Source: Nocardioides zhouii (GTDB lineage Bacteria; Actinomycetota; Actinomycetes; Propionibacteriales; Nocardioidaceae). From it: a DNA stretch of 64,000 bases. Location of the stretch: assembly GCF_004137345.1 (NCBI RefSeq), contig NZ_SDWV01000018.1, forward strand, positions 1-64,000. The letters run 5' to 3'. The stretch's first letter is position 1. Every line of letters begins with the position of its first letter. Positions 15,655 through 23,972 of the stretch are shown piece by piece. The notes below the pieces were generated by a model, which worked only from the letters and a program-made list of their open reading frames with translations, was not told where the DNA came from and made no database searches. Both the position numbers and the translations under genes were made by a program.

Positions 15655-17016
15655 TCAGATCACCCGCGGTACGTCGTTGCCGGCCTCGCGGATCCCGCGC
15701 TCGGTGTCGACCCGGGTCAGCAGCAGGCCACCGACGACGAAGAACACGATCAGCGCGAAGATCGCCGGTCGGTAGGAGTCCGTCACCGCCAGGACGATGC
15801 CGAAGGTGGCGGTGCCGAACCAGGACGTTCCTCTGTCCATCGCGTGGTAGAAGCTGAAGTACTCCGCCTCCTTGCCACGCGGGATCAGGAGGGAGAAGTA
15901 CGACCGCGCCAGGGCCTGGGTGCCGCCGAGGACGACGCCGATCGCAGCTCCGAGGATGAGGAAGAACGGCACGTTGCCCGCGGGCAGGAACAGGGCGACC
16001 GTCACGATGACGCACCAGATGCCGAGCCCGAACAGGATCGACTGCTTCGCGCCCCAGCGGGCGGCCAGCCGGCCGAAGAGCAGGGCACCGCCGAAGGCGA
16101 CGAACTGCACCATCAGGATCGTGGCGATCAGGATCGTCTGGGAGTGGCCGAGCTCCTCGGAGCCGAAGACCGAGGCCGAGGCGATGACGGTCTGGATGCC
16201 GTCGTTGAAGAACAGGTACGCGAACAGGAACGTGAGCGCCATCGGATAGTTGCGCATGTCGCGCAGCGTCGCCGCCAGCTGGCCGAAGCTGCGCCGCAGG
16301 GCGGTGCCCTCGACCTGCTCGACGTCGACCGGGGGGTGGTCCTTGAGGCGCAGGTACGGGATGAACGTGAAGCCGGCCCACCACGCGGCGGCCGAGAGCA
16401 TGCACAGGCGCGCGGCCAGGCCCTCGTCGAGGCCGATCGCGTCGCGGCCGAGGTAGACGCCGAGGTTGATCACGAGCAGGAGGCCGCCACCGAGGTAGCC
16501 GAAGGCCCACCCGCGCGAGGAGACCCGGTCGCGGTCGTTCTCGTCCGAGATCAGCGGCAGGATCGAGTCGTTGACGACGCCAGCGGCGCCGAAGAACAGG
16601 TTGCCGAACACGATGCCCACGGCGGCGAGCAGCCAGTTGTCGCCGGTCGCGAAGAAGATCAGCGCGGCGAAGAACGAGCCGGTCCACGCCAGCGTCGCGA
16701 GCAGGCGCTTCTTGTTGGCGACCCGGTCGGCGTACGCGCCCAGGGGCGGCAGGATCACCGCGGACAGGATCGTGGACACGGTGATGAGCCAGAAGAACAG
16801 CGAGTCCGGCGGCAGCGTGAACGGGCCGACGTCGAAGCGCCCCTCCTCGCCGCCCACGGCGTTCTCGGCCAAGCTGATGAAGTAGGGCCCGAAGAAGACC
16901 GTGCCGATGGTGGTCGTGTACGCGCTGTTGGCCCAGTCGTACCAGTACCAGGCCTTTTGCTCCTCGGCCTGGGCGAGTGGTCTGAGGTTGGCGATCCCGC
17001 CGTCGATGTCGGTCAT
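15655..17016 (-). CDS. MFS transporter of the UMF1/Atg22-like family
   Basis: A 453-aa membrane protein with about 12 predicted helices. The N-terminal EEQKAWYWYDWANSAYTTTIGTVFFGPYF is characteristic of the Atg22-like/UMF1 branch of the major facilitator superfamily. The substrate is unknown; fungal relatives export amino acids from the vacuole. Its ATG overlaps the stop of the glycerophosphodiesterase gene by one base (TGATG), so the two are translationally coupled and may act on the same breakdown products. No clear hairpin follows its stop. Confidence 0.85.
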   Translation of the reverse strand: MTDIDGGIANLRPLAQAEEQKAWYWYDWANSAYTTTIGTVFFGPYFISLAENAVGGEEGRFDVGPFTLPPDSLFFWLITVSTILSAVILPPLGAYADRVANKKRLLATLAWTGSFFAALIFFATGDNWLLAAVGIVFGNLFFGAAGVVNDSILPLISDENDRDRVSSRGWAFGYLGGGLLLVINLGVYLGRDAIGLDEGLAARLCMLSAAAWWAGFTFIPYLRLKDHPPVDVEQVEGTALRRSFGQLAATLRDMRNYPMALTFLFAYLFFNDGIQTVIASASVFGSEELGHSQTILIATILMVQFVAFGGALLFGRLAARWGAKQSILFGLGIWCVIVTVALFLPAGNVPFFLILGAAIGVVLGGTQALARSYFSLLIPRGKEAEYFSFYHAMDRGTSWFGTATFGIVLAVTDSYRPAIFALIVFFVVGGLLLTRVDTERGIREAGNDVPRVI

Positions 17017-17819
17017 CAGTCACCTTCCGGAGCCGGCTCGGAGCCGTGCCACTGTCCGCGATCGCGGAGCACGTCCCTGAGTATGTCCGTGCGATCGGTC
17101 ATGATGCCGTCGACACCACGGTCCAGGAGGGTGTTCATCTCAATTGGGTCGTCGATGGTCCAGACGTGCACCTGCACGCCGGCCGCATGCGCACGGCGTA
17201 CGAGCCCGGGCGACACCACCACGAAGCGACCCCGACGATGCGGCACCTGGAGCGCGAGCGGCCGGCCCCGCGTCAGCAACCGGGCCAGTCGGGCGCTCGG
17301 CGACAGGACGAAGGCCACCACCTCGAGGGGGTGGGCCGAGGTGGCGACCCGGCCGGCCGTACGTCTCCGGAAGGCGCCCATCCGCCGGCCTGAGAACGAC
17401 CCGACCAGCACCCGGTGCCACGCCTGGCGCTCCTCGATGAAGGCGGCCAGCGCCTCCACCGAGCCCTCGGACTTCAGGTCGATGTTGAAGCGGGCACCGG
17501 GGAAGGCGTCGAAGAGCTCGGCGAGCGTCGGCACCGGCTCGCGGCCGCCGATGAGCGCCTGCTGCACCTCGTCGTAGGTGGTGTCGGCGATGCTGCCGGT
17601 CCGGTCGGTGACCCGGTCCAGCACCGTGTCGTGGAACGCGAGCAGCACGCCGTCGCTCGTGACGTGGACGTCGGTCTCGAGGTAGGTGTAGCCGAGGTCC
17701 ACGGCGTGCGTGAAGGCCGCCATCGTGTTCTCCAGGCCCTCGATCTCGGGGTGGTAGGCGCCACCACGGTGGGCAAAAGCCAGCGGGCGGGGCGAGTCGA
17801 GGTAGTGCGGTGAGTTCAC
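17016..17819 (-). CDS. glycerophosphodiester phosphodiesterase
   Basis: A 267-aa TIM-barrel GDPD enzyme that splits glycerophosphodiesters into glycerol-3-phosphate and an alcohol. Diagnostic motifs are FAHRGGA near the N-terminus, ENTMAAF, YLETDVHVTSDGVLLAFHD and NIDLKSEG. No signal peptide is seen, so it is cytoplasmic. The GTG at 17819 is probably leaderless, with CATACT 6 nt upstream on the minus strand. It is divergent from the zinc ribbon gene at 17855 and coupled to the MFS gene. Confidence 0.9.
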   Translation of the reverse strand: MNSPHYLDSPRPLAFAHRGGAYHPEIEGLENTMAAFTHAVDLGYTYLETDVHVTSDGVLLAFHDTVLDRVTDRTGSIADTTYDEVQQALIGGREPVPTLAELFDAFPGARFNIDLKSEGSVEALAAFIEERQAWHRVLVGSFSGRRMGAFRRRTAGRVATSAHPLEVVAFVLSPSARLARLLTRGRPLALQVPHRRGRFVVVSPGLVRRAHAAGVQVHVWTIDDPIEMNTLLDRGVDGIMTDRTDILRDVLRDRGQWHGSEPAPEGD

Positions 17820-17854
17820 GGCAGAAGTATGGGGCTGAGGAGTACCTTCGGGGG

Positions 17855-18115
17855 ATGGAGAGCATCACCTGTCCCCAGTGCAGCGCAGAGATGGACGAGC
17901 GCAGGCTCGGTGAGGCCACCGTCAACCAGTGCCCCGAGGGGCACGGCGTGTTCCTCGCCCGCGTCGACCTCGGCGTCCTGATCGAGGCCGAGACCGACTG
18001 GCACCGCAACGCCGGTCAGCACACCGCGCCCATGCCCCGCATCACCGCCGACATGACCGCCCCGCCCTCCACCGGCCGGGTGTCCCGCGCCTGGGTGGAG
18101 ACACTCTTCAACTGA
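17855..18115 (+). CDS. small TFIIB-type zinc ribbon protein
   Basis: An 86-aa protein. CPQC near the N-terminus and NQCPEGHG supply Cys/His ligands of a half zinc ribbon like the zf-TFIIB family. A short acidic helix DLGVLIEAE follows, then a polar tail. The ATG at 17855 is chosen because TACCTT (17843-17848) lies 6 nt upstream (leaderless); the frame is open further up without a start signal. The role is unknown. Confidence 0.75.
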   Translation: MESITCPQCSAEMDERRLGEATVNQCPEGHGVFLARVDLGVLIEAETDWHRNAGQHTAPMPRITADMTAPPSTGRVSRAWVETLFN

Positions 18116-18127
18116 CCCTCGCCCCCT

Positions 18128-18250
18128 CGCTGGTCGAGTAGCCGAGTGAGGAACGAGCGAGGCGTATCGAGACCCACCTCGAAGGTGAGATCTCGATACG
18201 GCCCATGCGCGGCTTCGCACCTCAGCCGCGGGGCCCACTCGATCTGGCCA
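18128..18250. repeat. TATCGAGA inverted-repeat element between convergent genes
   Basis: Arms CGTATCGAGA (18163-18172) and TCTCGATACG (18191-18200) form a long stem that continues through CACCT / AGGTG around a CGA loop. The flanks carry GGTCGAGTAG (about 18132-18141) and CCCACTCGATC. Elements of this type (GGTCGAGTAG...CGTATCGAGACC) are frequent between genes in Nocardioides-like genomes, from memory. The position between two converging genes suggests bidirectional termination. Confidence 0.7.
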
Positions 18251-18288
18251 CGCAACGCAGTGCGCGCAAGCGCGCCCTGCTGCGTGTC

Positions 18289-19812
18289 TCAGATGTCCCG
18301 GAACGTCTCGATGTTGGCGCCGAGCTCGTTGAGCCGCTCGGCGAGGTCCTCGTAGCCGCGGTGGATGACGTACGTCGAGCGCAGCACGCTGCGGCCCTTG
18401 GACGCGAGCATCGCGATCAGCAGAACGACTGCCGGGCGCAGCGCAGGCGGGCAGACGATCTCCGCGCCGGAGAAGTGGGTCGGGCCGTCGACGAGCACCC
18501 GGTGCGGGTCGAGCAGCTTGACCTGGGCACCGAGCTTGTTGAGCTCGGTGAGGTAGATCGCGCGGTTCTCGTACACCCAGTCGTGCAGCAGGGTCTGGCC
18601 CTCCGCGACCGCCGCGATGACGGCGAAGAAGGGCAGGTTGTCGATGTTGAGGCCGGGGAACGGCATCGGGTGGATCTTGTCGAGCGGCGCCCGCAGCTCG
18701 GAGGGGTACGTGGTGAGGTCGACCAGGCGGGTCTCGCCGTTGTTGGCGACGTACTCGTCCGACCGGTCGTAGCGGAAGCCCATCTCCTCCAGCGTGGCGA
18801 GCTCGATCTCGAGGAACTCGATGGGCACCCGGCGGATGGTGATCTCGGACTTCGTCACGATGGCCGCCGCGAGCAGCGACATCGCCTCGATCGGGTCCTC
18901 GGAGGGGGAGTAGTCGACGTCGACGTCGATCGACGCCTTGCCGGTGACCCGCAGGGTGGTGGTGCCGATGCCCTCGACCTCGACACCGAGTCGCTGCAGG
19001 TAGAAGCAGAGGTCCTGGACCATGTAGTTGGACGACGCGTTGCGGATCACGGTGGTGCCCGGGTGGAGCGCGGCAGCCATCAGCGCGTTCTCGGTGACCG
19101 TGTCGCCGCGCTCGGTCAGCACGATCGGACGAGTCGGCTCGATGGCCCGGTTGACGCTCGCGTGGTAGCTGCCGTCGGTGGCCTTGACGTCGAGCCCGAA
19201 CGGGCGCAGCGCCGACATGTGCGGCTCGACCGTGCGCTCGCCGAGGTTGCAGCCACCGGCGTAGGGGAGGTCGAACTGCTCGTAGCGGTGCAGCAGCGGG
19301 CCGAGGAACATGATCACCGAGCGGGTGCGTCGCGCCGCTGCCTCGTCGATGGCCGTGAGGTTGAGCTCGGCGGGCGGGATGATCTCGAGGTCGTTCTCGT
19401 CGCCGATCCAGCGGGTCGCGACGCCGAGGGAGTTCAGCACCTCGAGCAGCCGGTTGACCTCCTCGATCCGGGCGACCTTGCGCAGCGTCGTACGTCCCTT
19501 GTTGAGCAGCGAGGCGCACAGCAGCGCGACTCCGGCGTTCTTGGAGGTCTTGACGTCGATCGAGCCGGACAGCGTGGTGGGGCCGTCGACGCGCAGGTGG
19601 GTGGGGCCGGCGCCGAGGGCGACGATCTCGGAGTCGAGGGCCGCGCCGATGCGCGCGAGCATCTCGAGGGAGAGGTTCTGGTGGCCCTTCTCGATCCGGT
19701 TGATCGCACTCTGGCTGGTGCCGAGCAGCTCGGCGAGCTGGTGCTGCGTGAGGCCCCGGTGCTTGCGTGCGTCGCGGATCAGGTTGCCGATCCGTCCCTT
19801 GTAGTCAGCCAT
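18289..19812 (-). CDS. XRE helix-turn-helix domain fused to a MurA-like enolpyruvyl transferase
   Basis: A 507-aa protein. Residues about 10-65 form an XRE-type HTH (LIRDARKHRGLTQHQLAELL, then TSQSAINRIEKGHQNLS). Residues about 72-507 form a MurA/UDP-GlcNAc 1-carboxyvinyltransferase fold. MurA active-site features are kept: SKNAG with K91, and GGCNLGER with the Cys at 188. MurA makes the first committed peptidoglycan precursor. Here the fused DNA-binding domain suggests a regulator or self-regulated second enzyme, and a separate housekeeping murA is probably elsewhere. An in-frame GTG at 19821 is an alternative start. A palindrome directly upstream is the likely operator. It is convergent with the gene ending at 18115. 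Confidence 0.85.
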   Translation of the reverse strand: MADYKGRIGNLIRDARKHRGLTQHQLAELLGTSQSAINRIEKGHQNLSLEMLARIGAALDSEIVALGAGPTHLRVDGPTTLSGSIDVKTSKNAGVALLCASLLNKGRTTLRKVARIEEVNRLLEVLNSLGVATRWIGDENDLEIIPPAELNLTAIDEAAARRTRSVIMFLGPLLHRYEQFDLPYAGGCNLGERTVEPHMSALRPFGLDVKATDGSYHASVNRAIEPTRPIVLTERGDTVTENALMAAALHPGTTVIRNASSNYMVQDLCFYLQRLGVEVEGIGTTTLRVTGKASIDVDVDYSPSEDPIEAMSLLAAAIVTKSEITIRRVPIEFLEIELATLEEMGFRYDRSDEYVANNGETRLVDLTTYPSELRAPLDKIHPMPFPGLNIDNLPFFAVIAAVAEGQTLLHDWVYENRAIYLTELNKLGAQVKLLDPHRVLVDGPTHFSGAEIVCPPALRPAVVLLIAMLASKGRSVLRSTYVIHRGYEDLAERLNELGANIETFRDI

Positions 19813-19823
19813 GCGAATCACGG

Positions 19824-19841
19824 TATCTCAAATATGAGATA
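19824..19841. promoter_or_regulatory. AT-rich palindromic operator of the XRE-MurA gene
   Basis: TATCTCA (19824-19830), AATA, TGAGATA (19835-19841): perfect 7-bp arms in an otherwise very GC-rich region, 12-29 nt upstream of the ATG at 19812. Size and symmetry suit an XRE-type dimer, so autoregulation is the simplest reading. Confidence 0.6.
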
Positions 19842-19871
19842 AAGCCATCCACCCGATCGGGGGTCCCGGGA

Positions 19872-21272
19872 TCAGCGAGCGTCGCGCGTGAGGAGCCTCA
19901 CCCGGACGCGGTCGCGGACGCGGGGAGCGGTCCGGTCGCGGTAGGTGACGACCAGCACGTGGCGCCCCGCACCGAGTCCGTCGACGCGCACCCGGAGGCG
20001 TCCGTCGCGGGCGACGGTCAGCCGCCGCCGCTCGAGCACCTTGCGGTGGTGCGCGCGGCGTACGACGACCCGACCGGCGGGCCTGGTGCCGTCGGAGAGG
20101 CGTACGGCGACCTTGAGGCGCACGGGTCGGCCGGCATCGAAGGCGCGCCGGGTGGGACGTACGCGGAGGGTGGCCGTCGGTGCCGGGGGAGTCGCGGTGG
20201 TCCCGCCCGCCCCGAACGTCCCCCGCGCGAGGAGGAGCTCCGAGTACGCGGCCTGGCCGGCGTCGTTGGGGTGGTACCAGACGTTGGTGTCGGGGCCGCT
20301 CAGCGCTTCCTTGATCCAGGTCTGCGGGTTCGTCGTCTGGGCATCCGGCTCGTGGCCGGCGAACTTCGCCGTCACCCCGTCGACGAAGGTCATCAGGCCG
20401 GGGTTGCTGGCGTTCACCACGGCCGGCACGGTCGCGAGCTGCGCCGTGGCGTCCGTGATGAGGCGACGCACCTCGTCACCAGCCGGGTAGGGCGTGGGGA
20501 GATCGAGCAGCGAGAACCCGTTGTCGACCTGGAGGAACGGGTAGCCGAGCTGGACAATCTTCGCGTCCGAGCGCAGGCCGTGGGCGCGCAGGGCAGCGAC
20601 GTCGTCGATGAGCCGCTGCTTGATGGCGGGGATCAGGGCCCGGGCGGCGTCGACCGAGGTGCGGCACGCATCGGCGGTGCGGGTGGCGACCACGAAGCAG
20701 CCCTGCACGATCGTGCTGAAGCCTGCGTCGTTGCCGCCCATCGTGAAGACCACGAGGTCGGTCTCGGGGGTGACGAAGTCGGCCTGCGGACGAAGGGTGC
20801 GCGTGCAGTCGTAGACGATCGTGCCGGCGAGGACCGACGTGGCGCGGTAGGTCCAGAACTCCTCGGCGGGGAACGTGCCGGCGTTGCACGGGTCGGTGGC
20901 AGCGAGGTGGGCGTCGGCCTGGGCCGTGGTCGTCACGCCGGCGGGCGCAGGAGTCGTGCGGTTGGACTGGGTGTCCATCGGCCGCGGCGTGTGCACGTCA
21001 GGCGTACGACCGCCGCTGCAGGCGTGGTTCGTCAGGGTGACCGCGTAGCCCTTGTCGCGCAGCCCGGCGGCGTACCTCTCGCCCCAGTGGGTGCTGTTGC
21101 GGTAGCACCCCGCCGGACCGTACGTCGTGCCGCTGGCGCCGTTGCCTGCCGAGTAGGAGTCGCCGATCACCAACACGTCGATGGGCTGCCCCGCAGCGGC
21201 GGGTGCCGCCTGGGCCGCGGGCACGGACGCTGCGACGAGGACGAGGGCGAGCGAAGTCAGGGAGCGGATCAC
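19872..21272 (-). CDS. secreted SGNH/GDSL-family esterase or lipase
   Basis: About 466 aa. The signal peptide starts MIRSLTSLALVLVAASVPAAQA. Block I is VLVIGDSYSAGNG (catalytic Ser), block III is MGGNDAGFS and the Asp/His block is WYHPNDAGQAAY, so the SGNH catalytic residues are complete. Several Cys pairs suit an exported enzyme. The last 110 residues form a basic, beta-rich Ig-like region. The GTG at 21272 gives a compact signal peptide; the GTG at 21308 is an alternative. Substrate unknown. The neighbour at 21354 also encodes a secreted protein and may be co-transcribed (45-80 nt gap). Confidence 0.85.
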   Translation of the reverse strand: MIRSLTSLALVLVAASVPAAQAAPAAAGQPIDVLVIGDSYSAGNGASGTTYGPAGCYRNSTHWGERYAAGLRDKGYAVTLTNHACSGGRTPDVHTPRPMDTQSNRTTPAPAGVTTTAQADAHLAATDPCNAGTFPAEEFWTYRATSVLAGTIVYDCTRTLRPQADFVTPETDLVVFTMGGNDAGFSTIVQGCFVVATRTADACRTSVDAARALIPAIKQRLIDDVAALRAHGLRSDAKIVQLGYPFLQVDNGFSLLDLPTPYPAGDEVRRLITDATAQLATVPAVVNASNPGLMTFVDGVTAKFAGHEPDAQTTNPQTWIKEALSGPDTNVWYHPNDAGQAAYSELLLARGTFGAGGTTATPPAPTATLRVRPTRRAFDAGRPVRLKVAVRLSDGTRPAGRVVVRRAHHRKVLERRRLTVARDGRLRVRVDGLGAGRHVLVVTYRDRTAPRVRDRVRVRLLTRDAR

Positions 21273-21353
21273 ATCGACAGTCAACGACGGCCGGATGCCG
21301 TACGTCACGGCCCCGCAGGGGTGAGTTGGCTGCCGATCGCCGTGGCAGCCGGG

Positions 21354-22865
21354 TCAGGGACGCTCGCAGCCGCGGGTCACCTCGGCCGTGCAATAGTCAC
21401 GTCGGCCCTTCCCGCCGTCTGCCCGGTCCCTGCCCGCGCCGCCGACCAGCCGGTCGGCGAACCGGTCCGCCGCGCCGGTGAGCCGATCAGCGCCCGGGCC
21501 GCCCAGGGCCACTCGCTGGCGGTGCCCCACGCCGCTCTCGAGAGCACCTCGGTCCGCCACCAGCTCGACGCGGTCGGGGCCGGCCTGACCTCGCACCACG
21601 ACGTCGAGGCCGCGGGCGATGACGCGGTCGGCGCCGCCGCCCGCACGTACGCGGACGACTGGGGCACCCCCGAAGATCTGGTCCGAGCCGCCGCCGCCCA
21701 CCACGACCACGGCCTTGTTCCCGTACGCGCGCAGATCGTCGCTCCGGGCGGTCCCGACGAGGGTGGTGGCGACGTCCGGCCCGTCGTTCCCGGCGCCCAC
21801 CACCTCGAAGCCCGTGAACGTTCCGGACCTGCCGTCGCATGACGCCATGTCATCGAGACGGACCACCAGGCGCTCCTGGCACGGCACCTCGAGGTACGCG
21901 GTGTCGCGCCCCGGTCCGCCGACCGAGGAGTCCGGCAGCTCGGCGAGGCTGAGTCCCTGCACGGAGAGGTAGTCGTCGCCTCCGCCGAGGGCAACGTCCC
22001 CGACGTTGGTGTCCTTGAAGTACACGAAATCGGCCGCGTCACTGCCGAGGAACGAGACCGCGGCGCCCAGCACGCGGGTGGGGGAGCCGATCTCGAAGCT
22101 CTGGAAGTCACCCACCCACGTCAGCGTCGGGAAGCCGGCGACGACCTGACGTGCCTGGTTGTCCACGAGCACCCCGCCGTAGGTGACCGGGCGCAGGCGG
22201 TCGGGGCTGGGCAGCACGAGGGTCGCCTCCGGCGCTGCCGAGACGTCGAGGAGCCCGTCGCCGGACATGCGGCCGTCGATGACGGCGCGGGCCGCGTGGC
22301 TGCCGAACGTGATGCGGTCGGTGTTGGGGCCGTCGACCGGCGCGGTGCTCCAGACCTCGGCCACGCCGGTGACCACGTCGCGCTGCGGTCCGGTCATCGC
22401 CGGGTCCGCGGCCGGCAGCCCGCCGTAGCCCAGCGCCTCGGCATGGACCACCTCGCCCACGTCTGCGCCCTTGAAGGTGTCGCTGCCGAGGCCCAGAACC
22501 ACCGTGGTGCGAGACACCGACGCGCTCACCGGCATCAGGTTGACCACGGTGTCGTCCCCTGCGCCTGCGTCGACACTCGCGATCCGATCACGACCGCCGT
22601 AGTGGTCGGTGGTGATCTCGGCCGGGAGCGCCAGGCACACGGTGTCGTTGCCGCCCAGCGCATCGAAGCGGGTCCAGCCACCGGGTTCCATCGCGACGAC
22701 GTCGTCACCCTCGGTGCCGACCGTGACGGTCCTGGTGGCCACGATCGTCACCGGCTTGCCCTGGCACGTCGTGGGAGCCGCGGCCTGGACGGGCGCGGCG
22801 ACCAGCCACGTCGTACCGGCGGTGAGGACGAGACCCGCGAGGGCGGCCAGCGAGCGGTGCGGCAT
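21354..22865 (-). CDS. secreted RTX-like calcium-binding repeat protein
   Basis: A 503-aa protein with a signal peptide (MPHRSLAALAGLVLTAGTTW...APVQAAAP). It then has scattered Gly/Asp-rich nonapeptide-like repeats: GTEGDDVV, ALGGNDTV, DAGAGDDTVV, ALGGGDDYL, GGGGSDQIFGG, GGPGADRLTGA, GGAGRDRADGG. These resemble hemolysin-type calcium-binding loops, though degenerate and spread through the chain. The ATG at 22865 has GGGGAG 6 nt upstream; the same frame is open far beyond it but overlaps the dehydrogenase gene and is not coding there. No catalytic domain is recognised. Two C-terminal Cys (DYCTAEVTRGCERP) may form a disulfide. Confidence 0.8.
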   Translation of the reverse strand: MPHRSLAALAGLVLTAGTTWLVAAPVQAAAPTTCQGKPVTIVATRTVTVGTEGDDVVAMEPGGWTRFDALGGNDTVCLALPAEITTDHYGGRDRIASVDAGAGDDTVVNLMPVSASVSRTTVVLGLGSDTFKGADVGEVVHAEALGYGGLPAADPAMTGPQRDVVTGVAEVWSTAPVDGPNTDRITFGSHAARAVIDGRMSGDGLLDVSAAPEATLVLPSPDRLRPVTYGGVLVDNQARQVVAGFPTLTWVGDFQSFEIGSPTRVLGAAVSFLGSDAADFVYFKDTNVGDVALGGGDDYLSVQGLSLAELPDSSVGGPGRDTAYLEVPCQERLVVRLDDMASCDGRSGTFTGFEVVGAGNDGPDVATTLVGTARSDDLRAYGNKAVVVVGGGGSDQIFGGAPVVRVRAGGGADRVIARGLDVVVRGQAGPDRVELVADRGALESGVGHRQRVALGGPGADRLTGAADRFADRLVGGAGRDRADGGKGRRDYCTAEVTRGCERP

Positions 22866-22955
22866 GTGGTGCTCCCCTGCGGACTCGGCGCTGTCGCGGA
22901 GGAGACGCACCTCCGGGCGAAAAGGTTGCCACACGTCCGTGGCAGGATCGCTGAC

Positions 22956-23972
22956 ATGCGAGCAACCACCATCCACGCGCCCGGCGACATCCGCTTCGAG
23001 GAGGTCCCGGACCCGGTGATCGAGGAGGCCACCGACGCGATCGTCAAGGTGGTCGCCGGTTGCATCTGCGGGTCCGACCTCTGGCCCTACCGCGGCGCCA
23101 ACGACATCGACAGCGGCGCGACGATCGGCCACGAGTGCGTCGGCGTGGTCGAAGAGGTCGGCAGCGCGGTCAAGGACTTCAAGCCCGGCGACTTCGTCAT
23201 CGTGCCCTTCTGCCACTGCGACAACACGTGCGCCCACTGCACCGCGGGCGTGCAGTCGGTCTGCGACAACCTCGGCTTCACCGCGAGCGGCCAGGGCGAG
23301 TACTCCCGGGTCACCCAGGCCGACGGCAGCCTGGTGAAGACCGACGGCAGGCCCGACGACGCACTGATCCCGTCGCTGCTCACGCTGTCCGACGTCATGG
23401 CCACCGGCTGGCACGCTGCCGTGGCGGCTGGCGTGAAGCCCGGCGGGACCGCCGTCGTGATCGGCGACGGCGCGGTCGGGCTGTGCGGTGTGCTGGCCGC
23501 GGCCCAGCTCGGCGCCGAGCGGGTGATCGCGATGTCGCGCCACGAGCCCCGGCAGGAGATCGCCCGCGCGTTCGGCGCGACCGACATCGTCGCCGAGCGC
23601 GGCAAGGAGGGTGGCGCCCGGATCGCCGACCTCACCAGCGGCGTGGGCGCGGACGCGGTCCTCGAGTGCGTCGGCACCGACGAGTCGATGAAGACCGCCT
23701 TCGCCATCGCCCGCCCCGGCTCGACGGTCGGGTTCGTCGGCGTGCCCCACGGCGTCGAGCTGCCCGTACGCCGGATGTTCCAGAAGAACGTCGGCCTGGC
23801 GGGCGGCATGGCGCCCGTACGCCGCTACCTCCCCGACCTGCTCGAGCGGGTGCTCTCCGGTGCGATCGACCCCGGCAAGGTGTTCGACCTGACCCTGCCG
23901 ATGTCGGAGTCCGCCGAGGGCTACCGCGCGATGGACGAGCGCCGCGCGATCAAGGTCCTGCTGCAGCCGTGA
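22956..23972 (+). CDS. zinc-dependent alcohol dehydrogenase (MDR family)
   Basis: A 338-aa medium-chain dehydrogenase. Catalytic zinc ligands are CICGSD and GHECVG; a structural zinc site is CHCDNTCAHCTAGVQSVC, with four closely spaced Cys. The NAD(P) Rossmann motif is VIGDGAVGLCG. The overall type resembles threonine/sorbitol-like and formaldehyde-dehydrogenase-like MDRs with IRFEEVPDP at the start. The true substrate is unknown. The ATG at 22956 has no ribosome site and may be leaderless (CAGGAT about 7 nt upstream). The stop overlaps the phosphatase start by GTGA. Confidence 0.88.
   Translation: MRATTIHAPGDIRFEEVPDPVIEEATDAIVKVVAGCICGSDLWPYRGANDIDSGATIGHECVGVVEEVGSAVKDFKPGDFVIVPFCHCDNTCAHCTAGVQSVCDNLGFTASGQGEYSRVTQADGSLVKTDGRPDDALIPSLLTLSDVMATGWHAAVAAGVKPGGTAVVIGDGAVGLCGVLAAAQLGAERVIAMSRHEPRQEIARAFGATDIVAERGKEGGARIADLTSGVGADAVLECVGTDESMKTAFAIARPGSTVGFVGVPHGVELPVRRMFQKNVGLAGGMAPVRRYLPDLLERVLSGAIDPGKVFDLTLPMSESAEGYRAMDERRAIKVLLQP

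Noticed and set aside
22866..23750. Extension of the RTX-like gene to a 798-aa frame
   Set aside because: The extra part is antisense to the alcohol dehydrogenase. The ATG at 22865 has a ribosome site and starts a signal peptide.
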